Below are positions 1-13,000 of a stretch of DNA of 64,000 bases, one piece after another (the first letter of the stretch is position 1; the number at the start of each line of letters is the position of its first letter). The stretch is from the NCBI GenBank assembly GCA_949130485.1, contig OX422184.1, positions 6,986,655-7,050,654 on the forward strand. The letters run 5' to 3'. This DNA comes from Agelas oroides. Lineage: Eukaryota; Porifera; Demospongiae; Agelasida; Agelasidae. Below the pieces are notes generated by a model that made no database searches, had not been told where the DNA came from, and was given only the letters and a program-made list of their open reading frames with translations. A program made the translations under genes and the position numbers.

Positions 1-796
1 CCGGTGGGTGTAATGAATACTGTTACACGCGTGTGCAGTGCGTACTAAACCGCTATCTTCCGGGGGAAACACGCAAAGGCAGGTAAGTACTCATGACGCC
101 ATTCGGCGTCATTGGTCATACGGGAACATTATTCTCATGACGCCGTACGGCGTCATTGGTCGGTAAAGAGTTAAGCCAAGGAAGGAAATAAACAAACACA
201 CACACATGCTCAATGTAATCTCTTGCTAGTGTGGGGCTCACTCTGACTCACAACTGATTTGGATGCACTCATTTAATCATTTGTCTCAGATATCACCTTG
301 GCCCATCACTTTTTGACCTTCAACCTTAGGCTAGAAAACCATCCTTGGCCACTAAATACCCAGTATAGCTCACTTACTTTGCTGACATGTCTTGAAAGAC
401 ACTTGAAAACCTTTCATCAATTGAAGAACAGAGCTTAAAGGATCTTGTAGAAGAGCAATTGATATCAACTGTTGCCGACATTGCAGTTGACACTCAAGAT
501 CCTGAAGAACACAAATGGAAGAAGCTCTTGGGATAAAAAGTACATCTACAAGTACTTGCTTACACTATAGTTGCATGGCTTTACATAAAATCTACAAACA
601 CACACATTGAACTACAGCAATTTTATTCTCCTGAATGCACTGCAAGTACTTACCACTGAAGGAGATCTGAGAACTTCCTGAAAGAGGTGCTTGGCTGCAT
701 ACAAATTAACTTCCTTTAGTTCTTTTGCTTTTTCAAACAGATTCAAGGGACCTAGATGGTTAAAATATTCTGTGGTGATTGTAGTACAGACACCTG
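1..796. other. Non-coding, no gene seen
   Basis: I see no convincing coding frame here. Around 92-160 two near-identical palindromic blocks (GACGCC..GGCGTC followed by ATTGGTC) sit about 47 bp apart, possibly the end of a repeat that begins outside the window. The rest is AT-rich unique-looking sequence. Confidence 0.5.
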
Positions 797-1781
797 TTTA
801 AGGTAGGACAACCTTGAATCACAAATCTCCGAGCCATGTGGACAGACTGATGGGTAATGTCTAAGCGTACACAAGATTCACAAAAAGTTTGTACCAAACT
901 GCTTTCTCTAGCTGATAATGCCAAAAAACTCAATTTTTAGTCCCTCAGCTAAAATAAAAATTTGCACCCTCTCCAAGGCTCCACCCCCAGTCTGACCACA
1001 TCATCAACACACACACAAAACAAGTAAAAACTTTACGTATGGGTTTGTCCTGGGACCACTTCAGTTCCAGTCTACAGGCCAAAACACACATTTGACCTCA
1101 AAAGCAGTAATTTTGGCTATGCTGGCTTTGAAAAATTCGACACACCTCCACTCAAACCAACCAACACTGAGCCCAGTTTCAGAAAGCTCAACTCACCCCC
1201 TACAAAACTACGTATGCTTTTTCCCGCTCACCTCCAGGCCAGGGAGTTATGCCCACAAACCTACTCCCTGTCATTGCCCCTAGAATGGAGCCAAGTTACA
1301 CACATTCCCGCTAGCATAAAATCGGGCGGGGCCTACAAGCCCGAAAAGTCAGCTTTCTACAGTACCTTTGCCAGACAACTGTGTGATGACACCCGTCTTC
1401 CAGGAGGGCTCTCTGCCTTTCCACCACACTCACCAACATTCAAGCCCACTCAGGCAAGCTTTGCACACACAAATAGCCAACCGTCACATTCAATGAGCTA
1501 GAAAATCTTTTTACTGTGTTTTTATTTTTATTTTTTATTTTTTAAGTGTTGGAGGATTTCTTCAAAGTTCCGCCCAGCCACATGAACGTGCCGCCAGACC
1601 ACTACAAAGGGCCGCAGGCCACATCAAAGGGACACACCCCCCTTGTTGATTCCGGTTGCCGCCATGGGAAAGTGTAAACAAGCCAATGAATTTCAATCGC
1701 GCCATTATGGTCACCCAACCACATTAATTATTCATGAGCGGAATCGGCCCACATCGCGATTCAAGGTTGTCCTACCTTAAA
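797..1781. mobile_element. Inverted-repeat element flanked by TTAA
   Basis: The left end reads TTTAAGGTAGGACAACCTTG and the right end is its reverse complement, with about 24 matching bases before the arms drift apart. TTAA lies at 798-801 and again at 1777-1780, bracketing termini that start GGTAGGACAACC. TTAA duplications are typical of piggyBac-type elements, but the first bases do not match the usual piggyBac ends, so no superfamily is assigned. No transposase is seen inside; the open frames at 1092-1501 have no recognisable domain. Probably a non-autonomous element of about 0.98 kb. Confidence 0.6.
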
Positions 1782-3356
1782 TTAAACAATAAGTCATCCA
1801 TGCACCACTTCAATAACTGTCTGTTTGAATACTCACCACCTAATAGCCACACCATTAACTCACACAATCACTAGATCCTAAAGACAGCAAATATTTGCTA
1901 TGCACATTCCACTGTGTCGTCAAAAATGAATGACGAAACACTATAGCATTATATTATCTTTTTTACTATGTTCTTATTTTAAAGAAAGTCTGTGAAGCCA
2001 GGTAGATACCATTCATGATATGTATAACTGCATCCTAATACAGGATGTAATTATACAGGCAGGTGAATTTCGTTAGAGAGCTTAAAAATGATTTTTAGTA
2101 CAAAAATTGAGCCTCTACAAAAGAAGAGGAGTGGTTTCTACACCAGTTTGTGCTAGAAAGGAGACAAATGGTCCAGCCAGTGCCAACCAAAGCCTTTCTA
2201 CAGCCAGCCAAACAACCGCTATGTGCATGGCACTTTGTGCCTATGCCTCCCCACCTCCCCCTATCTACCGGAGTGCACCAACCAATAACATGCAGCCAAA
2301 GTTGATTGACGAGTACACTTGTCATCAGTGGTTGAAGAGTTAACTTAACTTGTGGAGTGAGTTGAAAAGCAAAACTCAATACTGGATGGCCCAAATTAGG
2401 GTCACACACTCTGTGGTACTTTGCCATACAAATCAGAAGCATTATAAATGGTAATAATATTGATTCCCATCCCATAACATCCCCCCAACACACACACACA
2501 CATCACTAATACAATGCATGACAGAACACAAACTTCACAAGCTTTTCAACCATGTTTGTAAGGTTTACAACCATTGTTCTGTAAAGTCAGAAAGGTCAAC
2601 AGACTATCACAATCTGAAGCAGCAGCATTTGCCAACTCATCTCAGGATTCATGATTGTAGCGCACAACTGTTGACATTCACAAACATTACTCTCACGTCC
2701 TTCATAAATTATGTAGTGGTGACACGTTACATGACAAAATTAATGTTCATGAACTTACAGCAGTGGTGAATTCTGAAGGACCCTCCCCCCTTCTCTTGTT
2801 CAGTGTTACCTCACTCCCCGACGCACTAAATTACTACACTGCAATGCCAATGGTCTATACACAGCTGCCAAGACAATCAACTCTATGGATAAACGTCATA
2901 GGCTTACTTCACTGACCATCAGTTCACACAGTGCGGTACCACAATGACCATGCTTTCTTCTCAGCTAGATCCATGACTTTAGTCAAGAGCATATAAGAAC
3001 AGGCGGCTTGAGTAAGAGCACATAACTCCAACAGAAACCCGTAATACGGTCAAAATGATTGAACCATACTAAAAATAAAACACCCAGTCACATGCTTAGC
3101 AACAATGGCTTAATATGTCTATGCAGCATGCGCACTACGTGTTACTCTTTTGGTACTGACGGTAAATTCCATCCGGTTTCAAATTCTACGGAGTTACATC
3201 CTCTTACTCCAGCCATCCATTCATATGCACTCTTGTTTTAGTACATGCACAATTGTTAGTTCATGAACATAGTTTGTAAACTATTTGCGCACTACTAACA
3301 ATCTAGTTCATGAACATTATTAACTTTGTGTCTTTTTTGTCGTGTACTGTATGTTG
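1782..3356. other. Non-coding, no gene seen
   Basis: Several 60-130 codon frames on both strands overlap each other and have no recognisable domains or splice-supported exons. I regard them as chance frames. Sequence is AT-rich and mostly unique-looking. Confidence 0.45.
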
Positions 3357-4783
3357 GGCTATTCCATTTAATAAGGGTACCCCCAAAGATGATTTTCAGT
3401 ACCGGTGTCATAAAATTTTGGGCCCCCCATGAGATTGCCCCCCCCGGCCCCAATCTCCCGGTAACATGGGACCCCCACAGTGAACTTGGGGCCCCCCTTG
3501 CAGCGATCGCTTTACGCTGTGTCAGCACGTGTCAATGCCAGTGTAAAAGGTGCCGAAGCATCAATGCATCATGGAAGGGACTGAGAAGGACGTCTGATTT
3601 ACATACAGCCGGTATTTTGCTTGTGGCATGACCACTTATAGGGCATCGGTTTCGAAGAGCTGCATGATAATCGTAAGGACAAGAAGCTGCGAAAACGAAC
3701 AAAAGTTTTCCTAGCTGTTATTTGTATTCAGTTATGACATGCATTGCAAATTTCATTGTGTTCTTGTAATTCTATTTTCATTTACACTTTTGTATTTCTA
3801 CACTCATACCTACCTTACCATGTGCAGTAATAGCCCGTCCACCATGCATGCATGCATGATAGCGGTTTAATTAAAACATCAAGTACCTAACTGCGGCGCC
3901 TACTTTGCCCATCTTAGACTACCAGTAGTATACTTAGCTAGCTAGGTGCATAGTTATCAACATTGTGTGAACAAAAATGGAATACAGATATTAGTAGGTC
4001 CACTCGATCCTCGGTCTCTTCACCTCTACACCTCGATCCTCGGTGACTCAGCCTCTATCCTCGGTCTCTCTACCATGGTAAGGGCCCCCATTGCATGGAG
4101 TTTTATCTAGTAGCAGCCTATCTCACCAGTAGTATGTAGGCAGTTTGATATCAGAGGGGGGCCCCATTCTCACGAAGGGGCCCCCAGGTAAAATAGGCCC
4201 CCCTGCATGGGCCCCATCTTACCTGTAGGATGGGGCCGGGGGGCCCCATTCTACCGGTAAAATGGAGCCGGGGGGGGGGGCCCAATTACGGGTGGGGGGG
4301 CCCATTTTACCGTGACACCGGTCCCAAGGGGTGTTCACACTCTCGAATATCTCGTATTCTCTTGTAAATTTCAGTAAATTTTCCGCAATTCTCCTAACTA
4401 CTGCCTGTCCCAGATGTAGGTTATCGACAAATTTCCATCCTCAGACGGTAGGCAGATATATAGCTCTATCATCTAGGGGTCACTTCCAAACTATTTTTAA
4501 AAAATTAACGTCATTATGACCGTGACGCTAAGGGGGGAGGGGGTTAGGGCCATGACACTAATTTTAGCATGAACTTCGAACCATCCTTTGTAATAATATA
4601 GACTGTCCTACATGTATATCTGCCCACTGTCTTCAAGTCCAGGTATGACTATCAGCTACTTTTGCCTTGACGCTAAGAGGGGGGGGAGGGGGTCCAAGAC
4701 TTAACGTCATAATGACGGTAATTTTTTTTAAATAGTTTGGAAGTGTCCCCCTATAGGGAGGGCCCTTACTAAATGGAATAGCC
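3357..4783. mobile_element. Inverted-repeat element with G/C homopolymer arms
   Basis: The left terminus GGCTATTCCATTTAATAAGG at 3357 and the right terminus ending at 4783 are inverted copies differing at few positions. Inside are long runs of G or C around GGGCCCCC motifs, a second inverted pair (ACCGGTGTCA near 3402, TGACACCGGT near 4315) and a third pair near 4477-4517 and 4702-4752. This looks like nested foldback units without a protein gene. A solitary related end occurs at about 27,997-28,028. Confidence 0.6.
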
Positions 4784-5838
4784 AGCGGGCTCTCCCTCAT
4801 GAGAGTCTGGCACGTGAGACAATATTCTACCTTCGTCATCACTTTCTTTCAACTGTGTCTCTTTCACTCGCAGAGTCCCACGAATATCGTCTAGAAGTCT
4901 CTGGGCCTGCGACCGATGCTCTGTTGTCAAGTAGTCCATAGTTCACACAGGGGAGGGCCAATTTTCTTTTCGGATGACTGGGTTGTATACCCGCTACTGA
5001 AAGCTAATTGGAATGACGTAATAACAGGCCCGACTGCGATTTATTTTCGCGGAAGTGGGCGTTTAATTACAGGGAGGCCCATGTAGTACCGCTGTGATCA
5101 GTCTTGTGAACTCTGGTGATACTTGCAGAGGCCTACGGTCAGCTCAGGCGTATATATATATATATATTTTTTTGGGGGGGGGGGGGACCACTTCCAAGCA
5201 ATGTAGCTATCTGTGCAGGCACCATGCCAGACGCTCTGGAATAGCTCTTTCCACTTGCAGTCTGCTCAACATGCCATAATTTAGTCACAAGTCGAACAAC
5301 ACAGAAGGTGTGGTACAGCGCATGCGCAGATACGTTGCTGTCCAGAGACTAAGTTGAAAGTGGTTGGAGTTGAAAGAAAGTTGAGTTCTTGCATGTAATC
5401 ATCACATACGTTGCCTAACAAAAACTCTCCTTCCTTTCAGTGAATGAATGGTGTGGACTGCCTCTAGGTATGTGGGAGGATACAACAGGCAGATCTTGAA
5501 TGAAGCTTCTGCACTGACCTACAAGATCTTCAACAAACAGTCCCCTTTTGGTATAATAGGTTTTTGCAGTAAGCATAAGCCACAGTGTTCCCCTCAGGGC
5601 TCTCAGGAGGTAGACCCCCTGTAAGTAGCTGATGAGATTCCCCTGTTAAAACAAAGTTTTATCTATCTTTCTAATCTGGAGAGCTATCACAATACTTCAA
5701 CACATCTTTACAAACGCCAATCTTTACTGTGTCCAATGGCATATCTATAGGCTTCAGGAGATATAGTCACACAAAAATTAACAATGCGTACGAAACGATG
5801 AAACATGGTTTATTTCAGCTTCAAATGCAATGAGGATG
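4784..5838. other. Non-coding, simple repeats
   Basis: Contains a short TA microsatellite (about 5151-5166) followed by a T run and a G run (to about 5187). A roughly 50-bp block near 5697-5745 recurs diverged at 5850-5898, suggesting an old local duplication. No gene recognised. Confidence 0.4.
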
Positions 5839-6039
5839 TCACCATGCTTTCAACACATTTTTATAAACCTCAATCCTTGCTGTGTCCAACAGTACAAGTA
5901 CATCATGATTAGCTGAGTTGCCACCAATGAATGTACAGATGTTTGCACTGATCATGATATCGGGTATTGGCCCTGTATAGACTCCTCCATGCACAATGTT
6001 CAACTGTAAAGGATCCTCCAGTACATACAGATTAACTCC
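5839..6039 (-). pseudogene. Pmp-repeat fragment, probable gene relic
   Basis: A minus-strand open stretch of 66 codons, without a good start, contains HGGVYTG and, about 25 residues later, TFIGGNSANHD. This is the same repeat grammar (GGGVY then FIGNSA) as the large minus-strand gene at 7031-13,024. Only about one and a half repeat units survive before a stop codon at 5839-5841. It could be one exon of an undetected spliced gene, but no flanking exon with the same motifs is visible, so a relic of a second Pmp-type gene is more likely. Confidence 0.45.
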
Positions 6040-7030
6040 TTAATGAATTTAATAAATATGTTAGCTACACATGGAGTTGAATTACCTGACCAACTGGTGA
6101 TAAATTGACAAAATAACTCAAATACTTTTAGCTCTCCAATGAATGAGTATAGTGGACAAGTAAATGTGACAGGCTGAGGACAAACCAATGGAGAGAACTC
6201 CAAACATAAAATTTCTGGAATCATGCTCACCCTATGAAAAAGTGACGTAGCTTCCTTTAAGCGACATTGTGATAGCATTTAAGTACGAACGTCGTAATTT
6301 TGTGCTTCAAACGCTTGACAAAGGAAACTGGTTTTGATCTTAAAAATTCTGAACTTGGAGGTTGCAACTCACATAAGGATTATCTGTATAGGAATCAGAT
6401 GTTGTGTTGTTGTTTTACCCAAGAATGCAGGTATTTTATAAGTCTCCCATGGCAGCAAGGATGCTGCTTCTGTAATCTTTAGGTAACTAATTTTCATTAA
6501 CTTTGTGTCAATAGCTGCTCCCAATACTATCATTGTAATGGATGCATGTAACAACCTTCCTGTGTAGGTCATAGAAATCTATTGATTGGTATTGCTTTAA
6601 CCTCATGTCCTAAGTATAACTCATCAATGCACATACCATGTGGTTATTTTGAATATCTTTGAGGCAATACTGCACAAGCATCCATCATCGAGCAAACAGC
6701 AAAGAGTTTTAAGGATTGATAGCTGAAATTATGTCAAGGATGGAATATGAAAACTTGCTACAAGAATATGAGAGTGAACCCAATGCAAGATATTAATACA
6801 AAGATGTATATCCATTGCTCTGTCACTAGCCATCTACATTCATTGCAAAATCTCAAGATTATTACCACAACCAGCAAAAAACTAAAGTGATAAACACATA
6901 TAAATTTTAGCAAAAAATCACTCTCATCTAGGAACTAATCTGTGGACTAATAATTTGTGACAACTGTTGGTATGCAAATATGCATGGTTTAAATAGTCTG
7001 TAGAACTTTTGCTTGTTTCCTTTTTCTTTT
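6040..7030. other. Downstream flank of Pmp-type gene, no other gene seen
   Basis: AT-rich sequence immediately 3' of the large minus-strand gene; it should hold that gene's 3' UTR and polyadenylation site. Small overlapping frames at 6000-6572 show no domain. Confidence 0.4.
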
Positions 7031-10000
7031 TCAGTCCATTTCGTGGTAAGGAAGCAAATCTAGTGGAGACCGCAGCTCATGGAAGTTAACTTCAGTATGT
7101 GTAACCATCGGAGTAGGCCTGGGCTGATGGTGCAGATTTCCTGGATTACCATTATTGTTGTTTAAATGGTTCACATGGAACTTCCTGTTTCTATGCTGTA
7201 TCCAAATACCACGTTTAATGTATTCCACCTTTGATTTGATTCGCACATAAACATGGTAGACAACAATCCCTACAAATGTGAGGAATGCAATGCAAACTGA
7301 GGTGTATGCAACAGCAGCCTGGCTTCCACCAGACTGGTTCACATGGTAGGTAGCAGCAGAAAGTATACCAAGGTTGAGAATGAATGACACCTCAACAGCA
7401 TTCAGGTACCGATTTTTGTAGACAACACCAGACAATGTGAACCATCCTAGAATCCCCAAAATAGTCGAAGAAGTGGCAAGAAGATTAATACTATTGTCTC
7501 CACTAACGTTAAAGGCAAAGACAATAAACAGAGCACAGCGAAGCAGAAGCAGCAGTCCAGTCCAATACCGATGTTTTGGCTTGTAAGGTGCATGATAGGT
7601 GTCCAGAATTGCTTTCACTTTGGGGCTCTTGACCCAGGATAAGAGACAAAGGTGCGACTTGGGTTGTAGCCACTGGCCTGCAAGAAGCAGCAGGGTGTAT
7701 GGAAGAAAGAGAAAAAGCAAGAAGAGCAGTGCTGCTAGAACAAGAGGAATGTACTTTGCCAAGGGCACGTTTGCATCATGGATCCAAACCACTACACTCT
7801 TGTGTGGGTAGTGGAGAATGGTGACGGACAGTGCAGCAATGATGGTGCGTAGAATCTTTGCATAAGACAGGAGGAAGAGTGTTGCCAGGACAGGAACTGG
7901 ACTGGAGCCAAGCAGCTTTGTCATTGTTATAGAATGGTGGCTGATGTAAACTAGGGATCCCACTATCACCCAAATATAGACTGGGAACACAAACTCTAGC
8001 CAGGTTTTGGTATATGCATCCAATCCATTATAGAAGCAAGTCTGAATGCCTAGATCCAAGTTTAACCAGGCTATGAAGATGCTTGCTGGATTATTTGAGG
8101 TGTTTAGAAAAAAGATGTAATGATTTGCTGCGACAATGTTAGCATAAAAAATCAGTCCATGGAGAGTCCCAGCTGCTACTGTGAGGTGGAGGAGGAAGAG
8201 CAAAATGAGCAGAAATACACCAGCTAGGAGAAATGCAATGAGCAGAGCTAGGTAATTGTTACTGCATTCTTCACATTGGGAGCTACCCAGGACAAGACTA
8301 AGTCCTTCCTTACACTCCCCACACAGCAGCCCAGAATGGTTATAATTGCATTGCCTGTCAGGATTGTTCAAGTTTATGTGTTTGTTCCTGCTTGTACAGT
8401 AGTCAAGTGGACAGTAACGGTGGTGAATAAAACCTTCAGGGGTTCCATTATTATATGATACACTCAGCCAGAATGTCCTACTAGCATTTCTCAATATTGC
8501 CTGCTTGTCTATATTGCAAGAGTTTGTGTACTGCCAGATTCTGTGGTCACAAATACATTCACCGCTAAAGTTAGACCTTTCGAATCCAATGGGACACTTC
8601 TTGAAGGTGATGTTTACAGTAAGGTGTATTGTACTTCCTGACCTATTGGTGGGATGGAGTTCTAGTTGGTTGTAAAAGTTCTTGGGTGTTATAGAGTAGT
8701 TTCTGCTTGTACAGTTTCCTTCTGTCTCATATGAGATGGTTTCTGACACAGTCAAACTTTGACCCGAACGAATGTTGGTGTGAATTAATGTAGGAATTGC
8801 TGAACCAGACTGATCAATAGCAACTACAGACACGAGAACCTGTTGACCGGGATAGATATTTTTTGACCGTGTTACTTCTCCGCAGCTCAGTTCACTCTTG
8901 TTACAGAAGCAAAGCTGTGTAGGATCAGATGAAATAGCATATCCCACATCATCCTTTCTTCCTCCATGCAGAATTGACACAGTGAAGAGCTCCAGTGCAC
9001 TAGTATTTCTATCTGATGACAAGTTACACTTCTCCAGCAGACCACCATAAAGGACACTTCCTCTCACTCCAGCAGAGTTGTTCTGAAAGACTAGTGGTGA
9101 TTTGCTCAGGTTAAGTGATTTCTTTTTGCTGAGAATGTGAAAGAAACACTCACTTCGAAAGGGTACATGTTGCTGAGAGAGGAACTGGCTGGGTCCAGAT
9201 ACATCTGCAGCATATATTGCACCACCAAACTCAGTTGCATGATTGTCTTGGAAGTGTACATGTGCTGTTTGATCCAGGCTGCAGTTTGAATAAAGATCAA
9301 AATATTGTCCTCCGCCTCGAAGTGCTATGTTGTTAATGAAACTATTTTGAGGGTTAACAGGATCATCTTTGTAGGAGTTGCAAGAAGATGACACCCTTGC
9401 ATGAAGACTGGATCCAGGGGGCAAAAATGTAACATTACTACTCTCAGAGTAGATCCCACTACCATATTCTGCTGAATTGTTCACAAAGGAGCTACTACCT
9501 TGGAAGATCAGAGTAGTGAAGGAGATGTAGACTGCAGCGCCTTTACTTCTTGCTAAGTTGGCCACAAACATATCCTTGCCATTGAATTTCACTGCACTGT
9601 TCCTAGCATAGACTCCTCCTCCTGAATTTGCCATGTTGTTCTTGTAACAATTACTTCCGTCTGTGTCTACTGTACTTTTATCAATGTACATCCCCCCACC
9701 ACTAGCTGCTGAATTTCTTATGAAAGTTGCTGATCCATTCAACTGTAGAGTGCTGCTTATTACATGAAATCCTCCCCCATGAGAGCTGGCAGCATTACCA
9801 ATGAAAATGTTTTCTCCAGGAAAGTTCACAGTAGAGTTAGCTGCATAAAATCCTCCACCTTCTACTGCTTTGTTACCATTGAATATGCTCTGTCCAGCAA
9901 AATTGAAGCTACTTTGGAATGCAGAAATACTGCCACCGGCATCTCCTGCTGAATTGTCCTGGTACTTGTTCAATCCAAACAGATTAACTACACTGCCATC

Positions 10001-13000
10001 CCTCGTGTAGATTGCTCCACCATCTCTTGCTGCTTTATTTGTAGTTAAGGAGCTAACTCCAAGGAAAATCAAAACACTTCTTGCAGCATATATACCACCA
10101 CCAGTATAGTTAGCCTGGTTACCTTTGAATGTGCTGGAGTGATTGAAGTTAAAGGTGCTATTGTCACTAAAAACTCCACCTCCAAACACTGCATTGTTAT
10201 GCTTAAAACTACAATTGTTTTTGATACCGACAATACTCCAGCGTATATGGATTCCCCCACCAGTTGTTGCTGAGTTGGATTCAAAGGTGCTGCTACCATG
10301 TAGACTAGCTATGGCAGCATATGTAAAGATTGCTCCTCCTTCATAGCTTGCAACACATTCCACAAAGTAGTTGGATCCATTCAATAAAAGCTCGCTGTTA
10401 TCCAACCAGATTCCTCCTCCACTGACACGTGCTCTGTTGCCAATAAAGGTGCTCACCCCATTTAAGCTAAGTATGCTATTAGCAGTTGCATACATTCCCC
10501 CACCTTCCCCTGCTGAGTTAGCAGTGAAAGTGATTTTTCCAGCAAAATTCAGAGGAGACCTTTGTGTGTAGATCCCTCCACCATAATATGTAGCAACATT
10601 CCTTTCAACAGCACTATACCCATCAATGGTAACAGTATTATTGTCTGAGTAGATTCCTCCACCTAGTTGGGCAGTATTATTTTTGATTGTAAGGTTTTCA
10701 TTAAAGTTTAGGTTGCTGCCGTCTGCATATATTCCTCCTCCATCGAGTAGAGCCATATTATCACTGAACAAACAAGTGCCTCTGAAACTTATCTTGGCTT
10801 GTTGTAGATAGATACCTCCACCTTTAGTTCCTGCTGAGTTGGTAATAAATGTGTTGTAACCGTGGAGATTAAGAGAGCATTTGGGTGCATACAGCCCTCC
10901 CCCAAAATGTTCTGCTCTGTTGGCACTGAAGACATTGGTACCATAAAATTTTACCGTAGTGTTCTTAACATAGATTGCACCACCTAAAGTTGCTGAGCAG
11001 TTTGTGAAGCTGCTATTTCCCTCCAAGCTCAGATAACTTTCAACAAACCCACCTCCACCACCATGATTAGCTGAATTACTACTGAAAGTGGTGCTCCCAC
11101 TGATTGTCACACTGTTACTGGATCCTGCAAAGACTCCTCCACCCTTACCATGAGCTGAGTTAGAATTGAAAGTGGTGCTCTCACTGATCTTCATATGATT
11201 ATTGCCCGCTGCATAAAATTCTCCACCACCACCCAAAATGTCCACAATGCTATTGTATCCTGCATTGACCTCACTTTTAGACCACAAGCAGACTCCTCCA
11301 CCATTCCTTCTAGCAGAGTTACCAATGAAAATGGTGTTTCCAGTGATGTTCACATTACTATGAAACCATGAACTAACTCCTCCGCCACCATCAACAGCTG
11401 AGTTTCCAATAAAGGTAGTGTTCCCACCTACGTTAACACAATTATTAGCCCATGAGTGAACTCCACCACCATCAACTGCTGAGTTACCAATGAAAGCTGT
11501 GTTTCCACAGATGTATACTTTGCAATTGAAGTCTATGCAGACTCCTCCGCCATAAGTAGCTGAGTTGCCAAAGAAATTGGTGTTTTCAGTGATATTGGTA
11601 GTGCTAAAAGACCCTATGAAGACTCCTCCACCATTACCAACTGATCCTATATAAAATCCTCCACCATGATCACTAGCTGAATTACTAATGAAAGTGGTGT
11701 TTCCACTGATAGTCATGTTTGTGTTAGACTGTGCATAGACCCCTCCACCATTATGATGAGCTGAGTTATTGACAAAATTTGTATTTCCACCAATATTTAC
11801 ACTGCAATTGGACCCAGCATAAACTCCCCCACCATGATCACTAGCTGTGTTATTTATGAACTTGGTATTTTCAATGATGCCTAAATTGGTATTGGATCTT
11901 GCATAGACTCCTCCACCTACATTAGCTGAGTTACCAATCAAAGTTGTGTTCCCACTGATGTCCATATTGGACTGTGAGTAGACTCCCCCACCATAATCAG
12001 CTGAGTTGGCAATGAAAGTGGTGTTCTCACTGATGTTCATGTAGCTATTGCCTGTTGCATAAACTGCTCCACCATGCCACCTAACTGTATTACCTAAGAA
12101 AAGTGTGTTTCCACCAATAACTACATTGCTACTAGACCATAAGTAGAGTCCTCCACCATCTGAAGCTGAATTGTCAATGAAAGTGGTGTTCCCACTGATG
12201 TTCATGCTGCTATTGGTCCTTGAATACACTCCCCCACCAAGAGTAGCAGAGTTACCAATGAAATTGTTGTTGCCAGTGAAACTCAGATTACTTTTATCCA
12301 CATATACACCACCTCCTAAACAGGAGGGACCCCTAAAATTATCACAGTCTCCATCTAAGCACCAAGGACGCCAAAAGGGAATCAGAGGATTAGGCTTACA
12401 CCCTCCATTTGAGCACATCCTACAGTTGCTTATAAAGCTGTTGTTCCATTTCATAACCACATGACTGTTGACTATCCCAAGTGCACTACGATAGCTATCC
12501 CGGAAGGTGCAGTTAATGATCTCAGTAGTCTGAATTGATTGAAGATACAAACCATAGAAATACCTAACTCCATGAGATCTGCTGCAGGCAACAAAAGCTA
12601 AGCCATCTATTCTCACCTTTGAAATGTCCATGAAGGCAAATCCGACATTGGAGCTGCATACAATCCTAGTTGGTATCACTGCATCAATGTTACCAAGGAC
12701 TACCAATTGGTAGATATGTGTTATTGTCACATTCACATAGACTGTGTGATTACCTGGCAAGAATTGCAGAGTGAGATTTGAACCATTGAAATATTGCCCA
12801 GGGTGTTTTGCATACTCAGAGAGGGTGTGGCAGGGGTATGTGGGGCAGGATGTGTTGGTTGATGTTGGTCTCACATGAAGTGTTAATCCATACGTCCATG
12901 AGGGGAGACCCATTAGAACCATAGTCATGACCAGAGTGAGCACTCCCTGGTTTGAAGCCATAGTTAGGAAGCTGCATGTTGAGGGAAATAGGTTACAAGT

